Positions 45,101-53,187 of a DNA stretch of 64,000 nucleotides are shown piece after piece. Origin of the DNA: Trachythela sp. YZ-2020 (lineage: Eukaryota; Cnidaria; Anthozoa; Malacalcyonacea; Clavulariidae). The stretch's first letter is position 1. Every line of letters starts with the position of its first letter. Under the pieces are notes generated by a model, which saw only the letters and a program-made list of their open reading frames with translations, made no database searches and was not told the DNA's origin. Where the stretch lies: contig JADLSH010000249.1 of NCBI GenBank assembly GCA_016169945.1, forward strand, positions 2,170,001 to 2,234,000. Reading direction: 5' to 3'. Both the position numbers and the translations under genes were made by a program.

Positions 45101-48100
45101 CCGCCCGTTTGAGATAAACACGTCTTAATAGTTTCTTACCTTTAATTTTTCATGTCTTCGTCAAGACCTCTGCCACAAATACATTCGATAGGATGCAAAC
45201 GCCAAGAACTTTTTGGCCATGTTTTTGAAGCATGTACAAAGTACAAACTAAAAATATAGCCTCCAATTTGTCGCTGATAAATCATTTCGCCGACTTAATA
45301 TTTCTTATTCTATTCACGAGTCGTAAACTTTAAAAACAAAACAGATATATGCTTTAACATTTGGTTTGAACACTTCGAGATTCAGTATAAAATAGCGATC
45401 AATTTCAGTAGTCACACAACTCGAGTCTCGGCAACATTTCAAAAGATGAATTTATACCGCCGAAATGCCGTATACTTTATGTCATTAATCTCACATGTAA
45501 CAAATTAACTTGGACTTTAATCCGCGAAAAATATCGCGCTCTTTTGCCGTATAATTGGGAAAATACGAATAAACGTCGCACTATTGCTGGGTCACACTTG
45601 TCACAGTAACTCAGTAAGTGTTATATAGCACCAATGCACCAAAATAATTCACATTATTTTCTCACTCTGAAAACTGCTGGTTGATCACCATCTGCAGCAA
45701 ACTATTTTTCTGGCAAAACTGAATTCTTATATACATATTTTTGCTTCCTCGAAAAGACGTCAAGCAATGAAATTCAAGTGGGTCTAGTTAAAAAGTTCAC
45801 GTTTTATATATCTACCCTCGTTTTATGTCGTCATAGGGGGGGTAAAATTTTGAAATGGTAGAAATCCTGGCAGTATTCCACAAGCATCCAAAACCGAAAC
45901 ACGTTTTACCAACAAATTTAATGCTATATTTTGGTGTTGCGGAAATGCTTCTTGGTTTGCCCACCTATCGGAAACATGGTTGGGAAACATGGCTAGAAAA
46001 CAATATTTCTTGGTTTTTCCACCTTGTGGGAACCATGGTTAGGACACAATTTCCTGGTTTGCCCATCTTTAAGAAACATGGCCAGTTTGCCAGGGCTTAA
46101 ATCTCTTTTTCGTTTCGTTTTTCAAGACTTAGGGTGACAGCGTCTTGCAAATTGAATTTAAGAAATTATCCAAAGGACACGCAGAAATGTAGCCTTCCAT
46201 TTGAAAGCTGTAAGTACGTTTCTGTTATTCAGGTTGTGAATGCAAGTCATCAAGTCATGCTACAGGAGGAAACCTGAACTAAACTAACTTTACTTATAGT
46301 GGATAGCTCTGTCAGTTCTAAACTGTTCTCACTAGATCAGGGTCATTCCTTGTTGGTCTAGTGTTACTACAGGGGGAAACCTAAACTAAACTAACTTTAT
46401 TTATAGTGGATAGCTCTGTCAGTTCTAAACTGTTCTCGCTAAAGGTCCATTAAGGGTCATTCCTTGTTGGTCCAGTGTTAATACAGGGAAAACCTAAACT
46501 AAACTAACTTTAATTAAACTTGATAGCTCTATCAGTTCTAAACTGTTTAGTTCTTCCTAGAGGTCTAGTAAGGGTTATATCTCCACCACTCCCCTTAATC
46601 CCGCCTCGAAGGATGCCAGAACCCCCCCCCCCTCTCCCCAAAAGGAAGTACAAAATTACTTTTGTTCTCCCTATAGATACGTACGAGGAATTCGACCTGA
46701 AGTACAAGTGGCGAGAAAATACCTCAATCTTCATTTACGACGGCGAGATGGCGCAATTTGTCATGGCAAAGGCAGAAAGAATATTGAAACATAAACAGTA
46801 TCATTCAGGTAAGTTGAAAGCATATTCGTAGAATGGAGCCTCCATATATACGGAAACCTTTCGACCGAAGCTTGCTGTCCGTTGTTAGAGGGTGTCGGCT
46901 GTCTAGAGGTTCAGTGACAGTAGCTAGACGAGAAGCATGCAAGATTGTTAATAGCCACGTTTTTTGCTACCTTCTCTTGTATATGTGTTCCAATTTTCAG
47001 GGTCAACATATACTTCATTGGCTCAAAATAACAGCCTATTAAAATAACAGAGGGTGTTAGTAGATGGAATACTCGAACGGAAATTTATATACATTTTTTA
47101 GATCTAGCCAGGAGCAGTTGCGAAAAATGCAACTTAGGCCCTCTGGCAGCAATTGAACCTGCGGCCCTGCGATTCCGGTGCAGCGCTCTAACCAACTGAG
47201 CTATACAGAGTCCAGTTGCTGAGCATCAATCGCAAGTTCGGTATATAAGATGAGAGTGATGCCAGTAGATGGTGTATGGGTAAATATAAAGATTTTCTCG
47301 GCATCCCGTTCGATAGGATCAATAAAAAAGGTATATAAATTTCCGTTCGAGTATTCCATCTATTAACATCCTCTACTATTGATCGGGTAAATTATACACA
47401 TTTTCTTTTTCAGAGCAATTCTCAGGCCTCACAGTGACTTTCACGTTTCAAAGACGTTGGATTTACTACGTCTACCAAGTCTATATACCATGTATCTGCA
47501 TAACCGTGTTATCCTGGATAGGGTTCTGGATCGACCATACGGCTGTACCAGCCAGAACAGGCCTTGGTATTACCACAGTTCTAACAATGGTGTACATGTT
47601 GGCCAGTGTAAACAGTAATTTACCAAGGGTGACCTATCTCAAGTCCATTGATAATTTTGTGTTGGTGTGCTTCGGATTCATTTTTCTCACCAGTTTGGAG
47701 TATGTGGTTGCAATCAGGTTTTCACAAAGTAGGAGAGCCTCGAATAATCGGAAAAATCAGAAAGTGCTTTCGGATCATTTATCTGTAAGTTCTGGTATTT
47801 TAGATTTTGGTTGAATAGGATGTACAGGCATCATTATTAAAATTAGACTTTCCCATCTAATTTTAAATCAAAATTAGACTTTCCTCGCGCTCGCGCTCGC
47901 CGAGGTTAAGTTTTGCTCGACCACACTAAAGGCTCTTTTCCACTCATCGCAAAAACCAACTTGCAAGCTCGCTGCGAGTACTTTTATCCAATCAAAATGC
48001 TCGATAGTTAATTTTAATTAATGCGCACACGCGGCAGCGCAGTGGAAAAGAGCCTTAAGAAGTCGACTTGGGGCTAGTCTACATTAAAATGTGCGGGCGG

Positions 48101-48785
48101 GCGAACACTCCTCGCAGGCAACTTTTGAATTTGTGCAGGAATATTTGAAAATCCTGACATTTTAACAGTATTTAGCTCTCAAAACCTAAAATACGATGCA
48201 AATTTGCAGGCACATTTTGAAGTTACGAATTTGTTTGCAGGCACTAAAAATATTGAGACAATCTTTAGCAAGAAAAATAACGGCAAAGTAAAACGAGGTT
48301 CATGCTCACAAATTTTCTATGAACTTTTTACCTAACATCGTTCTCTGGCAAAATTGACTGTGGCTTTTACAGAACTCTAACCACTCAAATGATCAAATCA
48401 CCAACATTTCACCAACGCTTCAAATTTTCCTTTACAGGAAGACGAGAAATCTCCGTTAACAATACAAGTCAACCAAGGCGGGAAACTCATCTCGTTTCAG
48501 GAGAAACTGCCTCGCTATGAATGCAATGGTCACAGTTCTTCAAACGGACACAGCAGACCGATATTAACGCGGGCGGACTCGGCCAAGTCCTCCTCGCTAC
48601 TTTACAGTCACGTGGTCAAACCGAGGCGGCAAACTAAACTCTCCACAAGCCTCCGCAACCGCGCGTCACCAATACATAAAATCGTTACGCATGACAATGT
48701 TATTGACATGATCAGTCGAGTTTTATTCCCAATAGCATTTTTGATATTCAATGTCATATACTGGATAGATTTCTTGGAAAAATAA
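33137..48785 (+). CDS. Anion-selective Cys-loop receptor (GABA-A/glycine receptor class), 8 exons
   Basis: Ligand-gated chloride channel subunit of the plasma membrane. Exons: 33137-33219, 35273-35412, 43284-43351, 44561-44781, 46127-46209, 46677-46808, 47414-47784, 48438-48785; all introns GT-AG and all phases join, giving 481 residues. Residues 1-23 are a signal peptide (FFILIIYISQTNG). Exon 2 carries LKNYDRKIRPFYG, exon 3 VLIISFGEIKESNM, exon 4 DFYLGQFWHDHRFAFG and IWTPDTFVIN. The Cys-loop is C178-x13-C192 with NYPKDTQKC. TM1 is about 260-281, TM2 about 290-308, TM3 about 321-343, TM4 about 458-476. P288-A289-R290 before LGITTVLTM is the anion-channel signature. Ligand cannot be fixed from sequence: GABA, glycine or another. 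Start: first ATG before the signal peptide; the 5' UTR is unknown. Intron 2 hosts two other genes. Confidence 0.93.
33390..33805. mobile_element. MITE-like element with GCGGTTTGCGGTTTGG ends, in receptor intron 1
   Basis: AACCACAAACCGCGGTTTCA on the left and GCGGTTTGCGGTTTGGGTTT on the right are imperfect inverted ends. A 67-codon basic frame inside (33601-33804) is read through the repeat and is not considered a gene. A (TAA)n run lies at 33546-33560. Confidence 0.45.
33837..34217. mobile_element. hAT-like MITE relic with internal 85-bp hairpin, in receptor intron 1
   Basis: The right end GGAGTTAGCGTTCCAGTTTA CTTAGAGTTCACTG matches the terminus of the hAT MITE at 61189-61781; the left end TAGACTGGACGCTAACGAG is damaged and next to a poly(G) run. 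Inside, GGGCTGTATATGAAATTGAA ... GGAAATACTTAAAA (33868-33951) is the inverted copy of 34003-34089, a near-perfect fold-back. Confidence 0.65.
34267..34390. repeat. Compact hairpin with ~50-bp arms
   Basis: TTTAGACTTGCTCCAAGTCT CTC...CTTTCTGTAT (from about 34274) is inverted at ATACAGAAAGGCAACGAAAG AGAGACTTGGAGCAAGTCTAAA (to about 34382), with roughly 20 bases in the loop. It lies in receptor intron 1. A precursor-like RNA hairpin or a fold-back MITE are both possible; mobile origin is more likely. Confidence 0.7.
34726..35187. mobile_element. Inverted-repeat element in receptor intron 1
   Basis: CTTTTAGTTCTACGGTTATA GATCCGACATG at the left is the inverse of TAATGTCGGATCTATGACCG TACTAAAAG at the right. 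No coding frame supported. Confidence 0.55.
35447..35752. mobile_element. MITE with GCACGTAAAAACKCR ends, in receptor intron 2
   Basis: Left GCACGTAAAAACGCACAAG and right GATGCGAGTTTTTACGTGTGC are inverted. The interior is made of AACTTGTTGACAAGTTGTC-like palindromes and ACAAACTTGCTACAAGTCTG copies. Confidence 0.6.
35990..36185 (+). repeat. Interspersed repeat family D fragment
   Basis: CCAAGGACAAATCGACTAAA TTTTGG, GCATTTACAAATTTGTGTTG and TATAATTTATGCCAGAAAAC match 29575-29930. Confidence 0.5.
36604..37408 (-). pseudogene. Broken paralogue of the cysteine-rich membrane protein gene
   Basis: The minus strand starts with ATGTCGAGGGTATCTGTGAT at 37408, closely matching the start of the intact gene at 38499, but a frameshift falls within the signal peptide. 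Further pieces in different frames keep family motifs: AKDECSTNDDC...AVCCKG, VCRRSCIGERC...DCGGP, CHIDSDCGGPWEYC, a transmembrane stretch after SNLPAWVIE, CLYRRYC, and finally a proline-rich tail (NHLAPPNPIPST) with IALEET like the intact copy's IALRET. At least three frameshifts and stops. It is intronless, lies in intron 2 of the receptor gene and is head to head with the intact copy. A sequencing error cannot explain all breaks. Confidence 0.85.
37771..37817 (+). repeat. Direct repeat, left copy (TAGTAAAGCCCTTGGG)
   Basis: ATAGTAAAGCCCTTGGGCTT GGCTTTATATTCTAGGAACGAGGAA recurs, shortened by six bases, at 38348-38393. The two copies bracket a LINE 3' fragment between the divergent cysteine-rich genes. 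Confidence 0.7.
37838..38270 (+). mobile_element. 3' fragment of a CR1/L2-type LINE
   Basis: The frame from 37877 reads KKSIMYKGASIWNSIPENIR and ends ESKMLSCFKSKI...F, the usual C-terminal sequence of such LINE ORF2 proteins. Upstream, KMMFKTLNKHEAKLC in another frame fits the same protein, so one frameshift exists. The 3' end runs to TTTATCATCATTATT, a short microsatellite-like tail. Confidence 0.8.
38348..38393 (+). repeat. Direct repeat, right copy; contains a possible TATA element
   Basis: ATAGTAAAGCCCTTGGCTTT ATAACCTGGTAACGAGGAAG. GGCTTTATAA lies about 120 bases before the ATG at 38499 and may serve as core promoter of the intact cysteine-rich gene; this is inference. Confidence 0.5.
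38499..39557 (+). CDS. Intronless cysteine-rich type I membrane protein with PPxY tail
   Basis: 352 residues. Residues 1-24 form a signal peptide (ILLFTLNVIFMGEIGLAFA). The ectodomain holds two tandem copies of a module of the form CVGxxC...DxDCGGxxECC-ISxKC...GCxEC...DC...YCCK...NVC, followed by a last half module (SCVGEECYVDSDCGG). A single transmembrane segment lies at about 246-270 (FIPVLVVGLILFVIVVGAVC), then RCCRK and an 80-residue tail rich in Pro, Gln and His with PPVY (308-311) and PPPY (315-318), motifs that bind WW domains such as those of NEDD4-type ligases. Architecture resembles shisa/WBP1/CYYR1-type proteins, but the cysteine pattern is not one I can name. Located on the same strand inside intron 2 of the receptor gene; the broken paralogue is divergent at 36604-37408. 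Function unknown. Confidence 0.88.
   Translation: MSSVSMILLFTLNVIFMGEIGLAFAADACSSNSDCWSIIVSHNEVCCKGYYYGGGRTCYTSYTDSCVGRYCSTDGDCGGKDECCISNKCTRFGCKECNSNFDCAQFEYCCKHRYINDHNVCRRSCVGETCHSSLDCGGPGEFCSSKRVCTKRGLSCRKDYDCGGDDECCISYKCVTAGCPECTSSSDCGSSKYCCKRDNHTRDDNVCRSSCVGEECYVDSDCGGSEKFYCDSSSKTCEKSVTTLPGWFIPVLVVGLILFVIVVGAVCAYRCCRKSSRRGTVVRERPAQRTTTIIALRETEIHTSAPPPPVYNCPPPPYYNQGVGYPPPQPHHLPPPQPQHFPQSQPLHFASS
40031..41753. mobile_element. Non-autonomous hAT element, 1.72 kb, in receptor intron 2
   Basis: Ends CAGTAGCGTAGCTAGAGG and CCGCTAGCTACGCTACTG are inverted, and the 8-base target duplication TATCTGCT is perfect (40023-40030 and 41754-41761). An 8-base duplication with CAG...CTG ends is diagnostic for hAT. 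The interior repeats GCATGACC motifs and has short frames only, with no transposase or BED finger recognised. Confidence 0.9.
41762..43283. other. Remainder of receptor intron 2, no further gene seen
   Basis: AT-rich. ATATCGAGCAAG occurs twice near 42620-42690. The intron ends with TTTTTCTCAATTAATAG at 43283 before exon 3. Confidence 0.5.
43690..44520 (+). repeat. Degenerate (ACTGACCAACCA)n tandem repeat in receptor intron 3
   Basis: Dense CTGACTGACTG, CCAACCAACC and GATTGACTGATGGACTCAC motifs from 43730 to 44165 and again 44449-44515, split by a hAT MITE. It ends about 40 bases before exon 4. Confidence 0.85.
44169..44448. mobile_element. hAT MITE, 280 bp (CAGTGGCGCCG ends)
   Basis: Ends CAGTGGCGCCGGCAAGG and CCTGGCGGCGCCACTG are inverted. 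Flanks CAACCAAT and CAACCAAC are a 7/8 match, consistent with an 8-base duplication within the tandem repeat. Interior GGGGGAGCATGCCCCCGGAC is a self-complementary stretch common to such elements. Confidence 0.85.
44782..46126. other. Receptor intron 4: repeats only
   Basis: A copy of repeat family E (CAGACACAAACCACGGCAGC TTAATTGTAGAACACTACCT) is at 45030-45075, inverted relative to 58228-58460. GGAAACATGG/TTTCCTGGTTTGCCC units at 45945-46085 match the 8.4-8.9 kb array in the opposite orientation. No other exon fits the receptor frame here. Confidence 0.55.
46252..46590 (-). repeat. Family A repeat, about three inverted units in receptor intron 5
   Basis: CTACAGGAGGAAACCTGAAC, TAAACTAACTTTACTTATAG and TGGATAGCTCTGTCAGTTCT repeat three times with a period near 115. 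Lies between exon 5 and exon 6. Confidence 0.75.
47049..47375 (-). mobile_element. Inverted-repeat element carrying a tRNA-like domain, in receptor intron 6
   Basis: AGGGTGTTAGTAGATGGAAT ACTCGAACGGAAATTTATATAC (from 47051) is inverted at 47331-47374. Between the arms a tRNA-like sequence lies on the minus strand (47141-47211). A SINE head within ~45-bp inverted arms is unusual. Confidence 0.65.
47141..47211 (-). tRNA. tRNA-like (SINE head) sequence
   Basis: Minus strand reads CTCTGTATAGCTCAGTTGGT (A box), an anticodon-arm-like CTGCACCGGAATCGCAG, then GCCGCAGGTTCAATTGC (B box) and CAGAG pairing with the initial CTCTG. The loop lacks U33, and the T arm is imperfect, so this is a tRNA-derived promoter region, not a working tRNA. 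Confidence 0.6.
47930..48055. mobile_element. 126-bp MITE in receptor intron 7
   Basis: Ends AGGCTCTTTTCCACT and AGTGGAAAAGAGCCT are perfectly inverted, and TAA flanks both sides (47927-47929, 48056-48058). Fits a PIF/Harbinger-type three-base duplication. Confidence 0.8.
48253..48360 (-). mobile_element. MITE family B internal fragment in receptor intron 7
   Basis: TTTAGCAAGAAAAATAACGG CAAAGTAAAACGAGGTTCATGCTCAC matches 31880-31925. Confidence 0.6.
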
Positions 48786-48847
48786 CAACACAAAGGATAG
48801 ATTTCTATGCAAAATATCTGCATATACAGTGTTAAACCTGCCCGAGA

Positions 48848-48853
48848 CAATAA
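48848..48853 (+). terminator. Candidate poly(A) signal of the receptor gene
   Basis: AATAAA about 63 bases past the receptor stop codon. Confidence 0.45.
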
Positions 48854-48859
48854 AATTAA

Positions 48860-49855
48860 TGGGTTTGTAGTATACCAAATCAAAGTATTGACAGCTAAAA
48901 ACAGGCCAAAAGATGGGAAGAGGTGAATATATTTAGCCAAAAGACCACAAATAATGGATAACATATCAGATACCAAATCGAACGGTTCACGGTTGTGAAA
49001 TCAGTTGAAGAAATTTGGTGAATATATCAACGCTGAAATCAAATGATACGGCTTTTATAGCCGTAATAGCCAATTGTCAGCTGTCCGTAAGATCTTTTGT
49101 AGTATAACAGTTACGAACAGTTTCGGAATAAACATCCCCACGGGCCAAAGCTAATTAGTAATTGTTAACTTGCAAAATTATTCCATCTTTACATTGGCTA
49201 AATTTACTTACTCTATAAAACAAGAAGTTCCCGGTTTTGAAACCCAGTGTTGTTAGTTGTTGTTGTATTATTTTTATGCCTCAATTTAGATATGTTTTAA
49301 AGGACAAATTCTAAAACAGCACTTATAAATTGTATAAATACGAACAATATATTATATGTCTCTTTGAAGTTTGAAATTGTGCGCAAACAATTTTTTATAA
49401 TAAACACTAACGAATTTTAACTACAGTTTACTATTTATTACATAATTATGTACATTGTCTTTTAAGTTTGGCGCAATATTGTCAAATTGGGTTGACGGTG
49501 GCCTGCGATAGTCGCGAGGTACTTCATTTAATATCAAATTAAGTATTAAATTATATTTCTTAGTATTTAAGAAATGATAGAGTACTCATTGTTAATATCT
49601 TCGTCTTTAAGTCAGAAATATTTCTTTTTAGACAATCTCATAGATCAATTCATCAAATGTACACTATTAAGATTTTCACTGAAGGCCCATTGACCAAGAT
49701 ATATATACCCAAGGTCTGCATTAGTCTGGTCATCGGGTACGAACCCACTGCTACTTGGTGTAATATTCCTCTTAAGAATTAGGATATTACTTGCAAATCA
49801 TCTTCCAGATTCTTAATACCAACATGAAGCTTTCTACAACTTGATGAAATGGCCA
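48860..49855. other. Intergenic, no gene seen
   Basis: AT-rich. A 122-codon minus-strand frame at 48608-48976 largely overlaps the last receptor exon and is a shadow. Confidence 0.5.
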
Positions 49856-49859
49856 TTTA

Positions 49860-50165
49860 GGCAAAATTTAGACAATTGACGCCCGCGTTAGCTTTGCCAC
49901 GTGTTCCACTGTACCAGCATTTAGTGTAATACTGTAGCATTGTCTCACACAATTGCCGCCCGTGTTAGTTTTGTAACCGGTTTCCATTGCACCAGCATTT
50001 GTGTAATCCTGTAGTATTGTCTCGCACAATTTACGCCCGCATTAGGTTTTTCCGCGCAAATTGATGTAATACTGAAGCATTGTCTCAGACAACTGATGCC
50101 CGCATTAGCATTGTCAGCAGGTTATTATGGGACATACTTGGTGTAACACCACAGTATTGTTTACC
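49860..50165 (+). repeat. Tandem ~85-95-bp repeat, 3.5 units
   Basis: AATTGACGCCCGCGTTAGCT TTG, ACCAGCATTTAGTGTAATAC and TGTAGCATTGTCTCACAC recur in order four times with decay. Confidence 0.75.
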
Positions 50166-50402
50166 CACCGCGGCGGCGTTTTCTTGGGTACTCCGTGCAG
50201 CGTGGACAAGATCGAGGTTGTCCATCAAACTGAGCACCGAATTTAAGTAGTCAGAGTTGAAGAGATTTCTTTATGTGTTACTTTATTGAACTGTAATGAC
50301 GTCCCCTTCGAGTGTTACTTGTGCTCGGTGGCTGATAGTGACCTGAATCAAGGATAAATATTGGTTAGTTAAGAGAAAATGTATAGCGGACCATGATCCG
50401 CT

Positions 50403-50745
50403 ATGGGGCTTGGATGGCGCAGTCGTCAGGACAAGCACCTTTCACCTCTGAGTCTTGAGTTCGATTCTCGCTGAGGACTACACTCATCACACTCATGTGA
50501 AAAGAGTACGTCAACGCTCTACCGAAAGTCGTGGGTTTTCTCCGGGCACTCCGGTTTCCTCCCACAGGGAAAGTTGACGGGTGGGTTAGGATATACAGAT
50601 TAGGAAAGTAATATCACAATTATTGTAAAAATAGATAATGTAGGCTACGTACATAATAATGCGAGATACTTGATGTAATCGTTCACTGAAAAGCCCCAAC
50701 GGGGAGTGAGCTGAATAATGTATGTATGTATGTATGTATCCCAGA
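50403..50745 (+). mobile_element. tRNA-derived SINE with conserved central domain
   Basis: Head: TGGATGGCGCAGTCGTCAGG (A box) and GAGTTCGATTCTCGC (B box). Body: GTGGGTTTTCTCCGGGCACT CCGGTTTCCTCCCAC, a block I recognise as conserved among animal SINEs. Tail: (TATG)n at 50722-50740. Transcription would be by RNA polymerase III from the internal promoter. Confidence 0.8.
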
Positions 50746-50759
50746 ACATTTTTGAGGTC

Positions 50760-53180
50760 AGCAGAGAGGAAATTGGAAAAAATTTAAAGATCAAATCAAA
50801 AGAAGAAAAACTGCATTTCAGGAATATTTCCCCCGCCCCTTGGTCAGGTAGCTCGACAAAAACTCATCAGTGACCCAATCTTATTGCATCAAATATTAAC
50901 CCTACACAGGTCTACACAGGTGCAAGCTACACACGTCTACACCTGTACCATAAACAGTAAACCTATGCAGGCGAAATTCTTAAGATTTTTTTCAGTTATT
51001 TTGCTTAGCACATACTAGCATCCTTAATTTTATATCATGACTAGAGTAATGGAGATTGTTAAGGGCAAATACGTTTGCAGGCCAAACTATTTAACCTGCC
51101 AAAAAGATAAGAGTTTGTCAGGTTTATCGATTTGGAAATTTAAGCCTATTGATATGGAAATTTAAGGCAGAAATAAAATGTAATTACAAAAAAATTATTA
51201 GATCATCTATATAATTACTAAGCATATTTATCTTCAAATAAGACTAATGCGCTTTTATTTATTCAAATACTGTATTTATTGGTGTCTGTGTTTATTTTTT
51301 TGTTTGTTTGCAAGTCATGTACCGACTATTAATATTATTTAAATAATAATTGTATATCATTGTAAATTCGCTGCCTAGCTTTACTACCCCTTTATGGTTA
51401 TTTTGGGCAGCGTGCATGTACTCCCTAATTTGATAGTATTATTTGTAAATCACTGTTTTGTAATTTTTAGTATAAATATATATATTGTTGTTATTTCCAT
51501 AGCACATTCATAGTACATCAATAGTATGACTAGTGATCCAAGGATAGCGCAAAGTTTTAAAAGACAAATGCTATGTTACATGGTTTATAGTGCGTACGTA
51601 ATTGTTGTGCATCCATGTTGTGTTGTGTTGATATTTGCATATTACGTATTTACACGAGCAATTTTTATTTGGCAATTATTTATACCTTTACTATTTTTAT
51701 TTGTCCTTGAAAATTGATTAAAAATTGATTAAAGCTTTTGAAAAGCTAGTCACATTTCATCATTCGTAATTCTAAATTCGCGATGAGTGATTTATATTTT
51801 GCCAATATATTATAGTAAGCAGATAAAATTGTCTTTTGTTTACAAATATGTCAAATTTCCCTCGATTATTTCAAATTTTATTTATTTATTATTTCATCGT
51901 GTATATAAAATTTGGAGAGTACGGTTGTACACAGACTACTAAAATAAAGGCTAAGCGAAACTAGAAAGTATATAGAATGCAGCATACGTCATAGTTATAT
52001 AATATACAGACGCATCCTCACCAAAATTCCATTCGCATTTGTAAACAACTGCCCCGTCAACAGAGATGTGAAGAATTTTAAAATGCAAATTGCCCATACC
52101 TTTATCCAGAAGTTCAGAACGAAGAATTATAAAAGAAATATAATTTGTTTGTTCTATTAATATTGCATAACAAATGTCAAATTTCAAAATTATGCAGTTC
52201 ATACTACACTCTAGTGACTCTACAAATTACACTCTACTACGAGTCTACGGACAGATTATAGCAACTTCTACTATCTATAAAATTCGCCAGAAACAATACA
52301 GTAGCCGTATTAATGTGTATAAATTGTACGCAAGTCGCTTACCTTAGATCACTGGTAAAATCCAATGCTGTATACTATAACTAACATATTCGATATTTAC
52401 GGTATAAAGGCCAAAGGTATCTCAATCATCTCATCGGGTTTTGAATCTTGTATTTGAATTTTTTTATATATAACTAGCACCAACTACCAAGTCCAAAATA
52501 TGTGACATGTTTGAGGCGAAACTTACGCTTCGGAATTTATAAAAATGACCAAAGCCTTGCGCTAAGACGTAATTGTAACGTTCATAACATGATATCGTTT
52601 ATAACTGCGCCCATATATACATCGCCATATTGTTGTAATAAACCTTCATAGTTCATACAGCAATAACGCATGCGCATTTAGAGCATTCTCGCGAAAAATC
52701 GTGCTGGCTCCAGGGGGGAGTAATCGTTATATAATACATCCAAATGCCAGTTTGAGAAGGTAAAAATTATCACGATTAATCGATAATTGATTAAATTATT
52801 CTCTAACATTTCATAAAACGATAGAAAGAAGTGATAACTTGTGTGACTGTAGTTAAAAAAGTTCAACTCTGTAGTTTTATAGACACGGTAAGAAAGAGCA
52901 GCAATCAGAAACACCCCCCGGCTCCCGGAAAGTTTACACTATGTATGACTGACTCGTGTGAATTTTCGCCCCTCATCACAATAGTATAATTTCCATTCTA
53001 ATTAGTATAATTTCCATTCTAATTACAATTTTCATACGGCTTCCAACTAGGATCCATACTATTTCTTGAAAGCGTTTATCACAAGTGTGAAGATTGGTTA
53101 CAGGTGGGTTATTTAACTCTTTTCTTTGTATTCTTCTATTTTTAATAAAATTGAATAATAAAATTGAAAACGATAAAAAG
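50760..53180. other. Intergenic between convergent genes, no gene seen
   Basis: AT-rich. A hydrophobic 63-codon frame at 51526-51717 and a minus-strand frame at 51951-52202 have no support. TTTCCATTCTAATTAGTATAA is duplicated at 52990-53025. No AATAAA on the minus strand was found close to the FAM149 stop. Confidence 0.5.
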
Positions 53181-53187
53181 TATAGAA

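Noticed and set aside
47434..47814. Treating the transmembrane ORF as an independent gene starting at 47434
   Set aside because: It is the middle of receptor exon 7 (47414-47784); the preceding bases and the end past the GTAAGT donor are accounted for by splicing.
51526..51717. 63-codon hydrophobic frame with two possible membrane helices
   Set aside because: Single short ORF in AT-rich DNA where hydrophobic codons are favoured by composition; no homologue recognised.
51951..52202. 83-codon minus-strand frame
   Set aside because: No motif, no splice sites giving an extended product.
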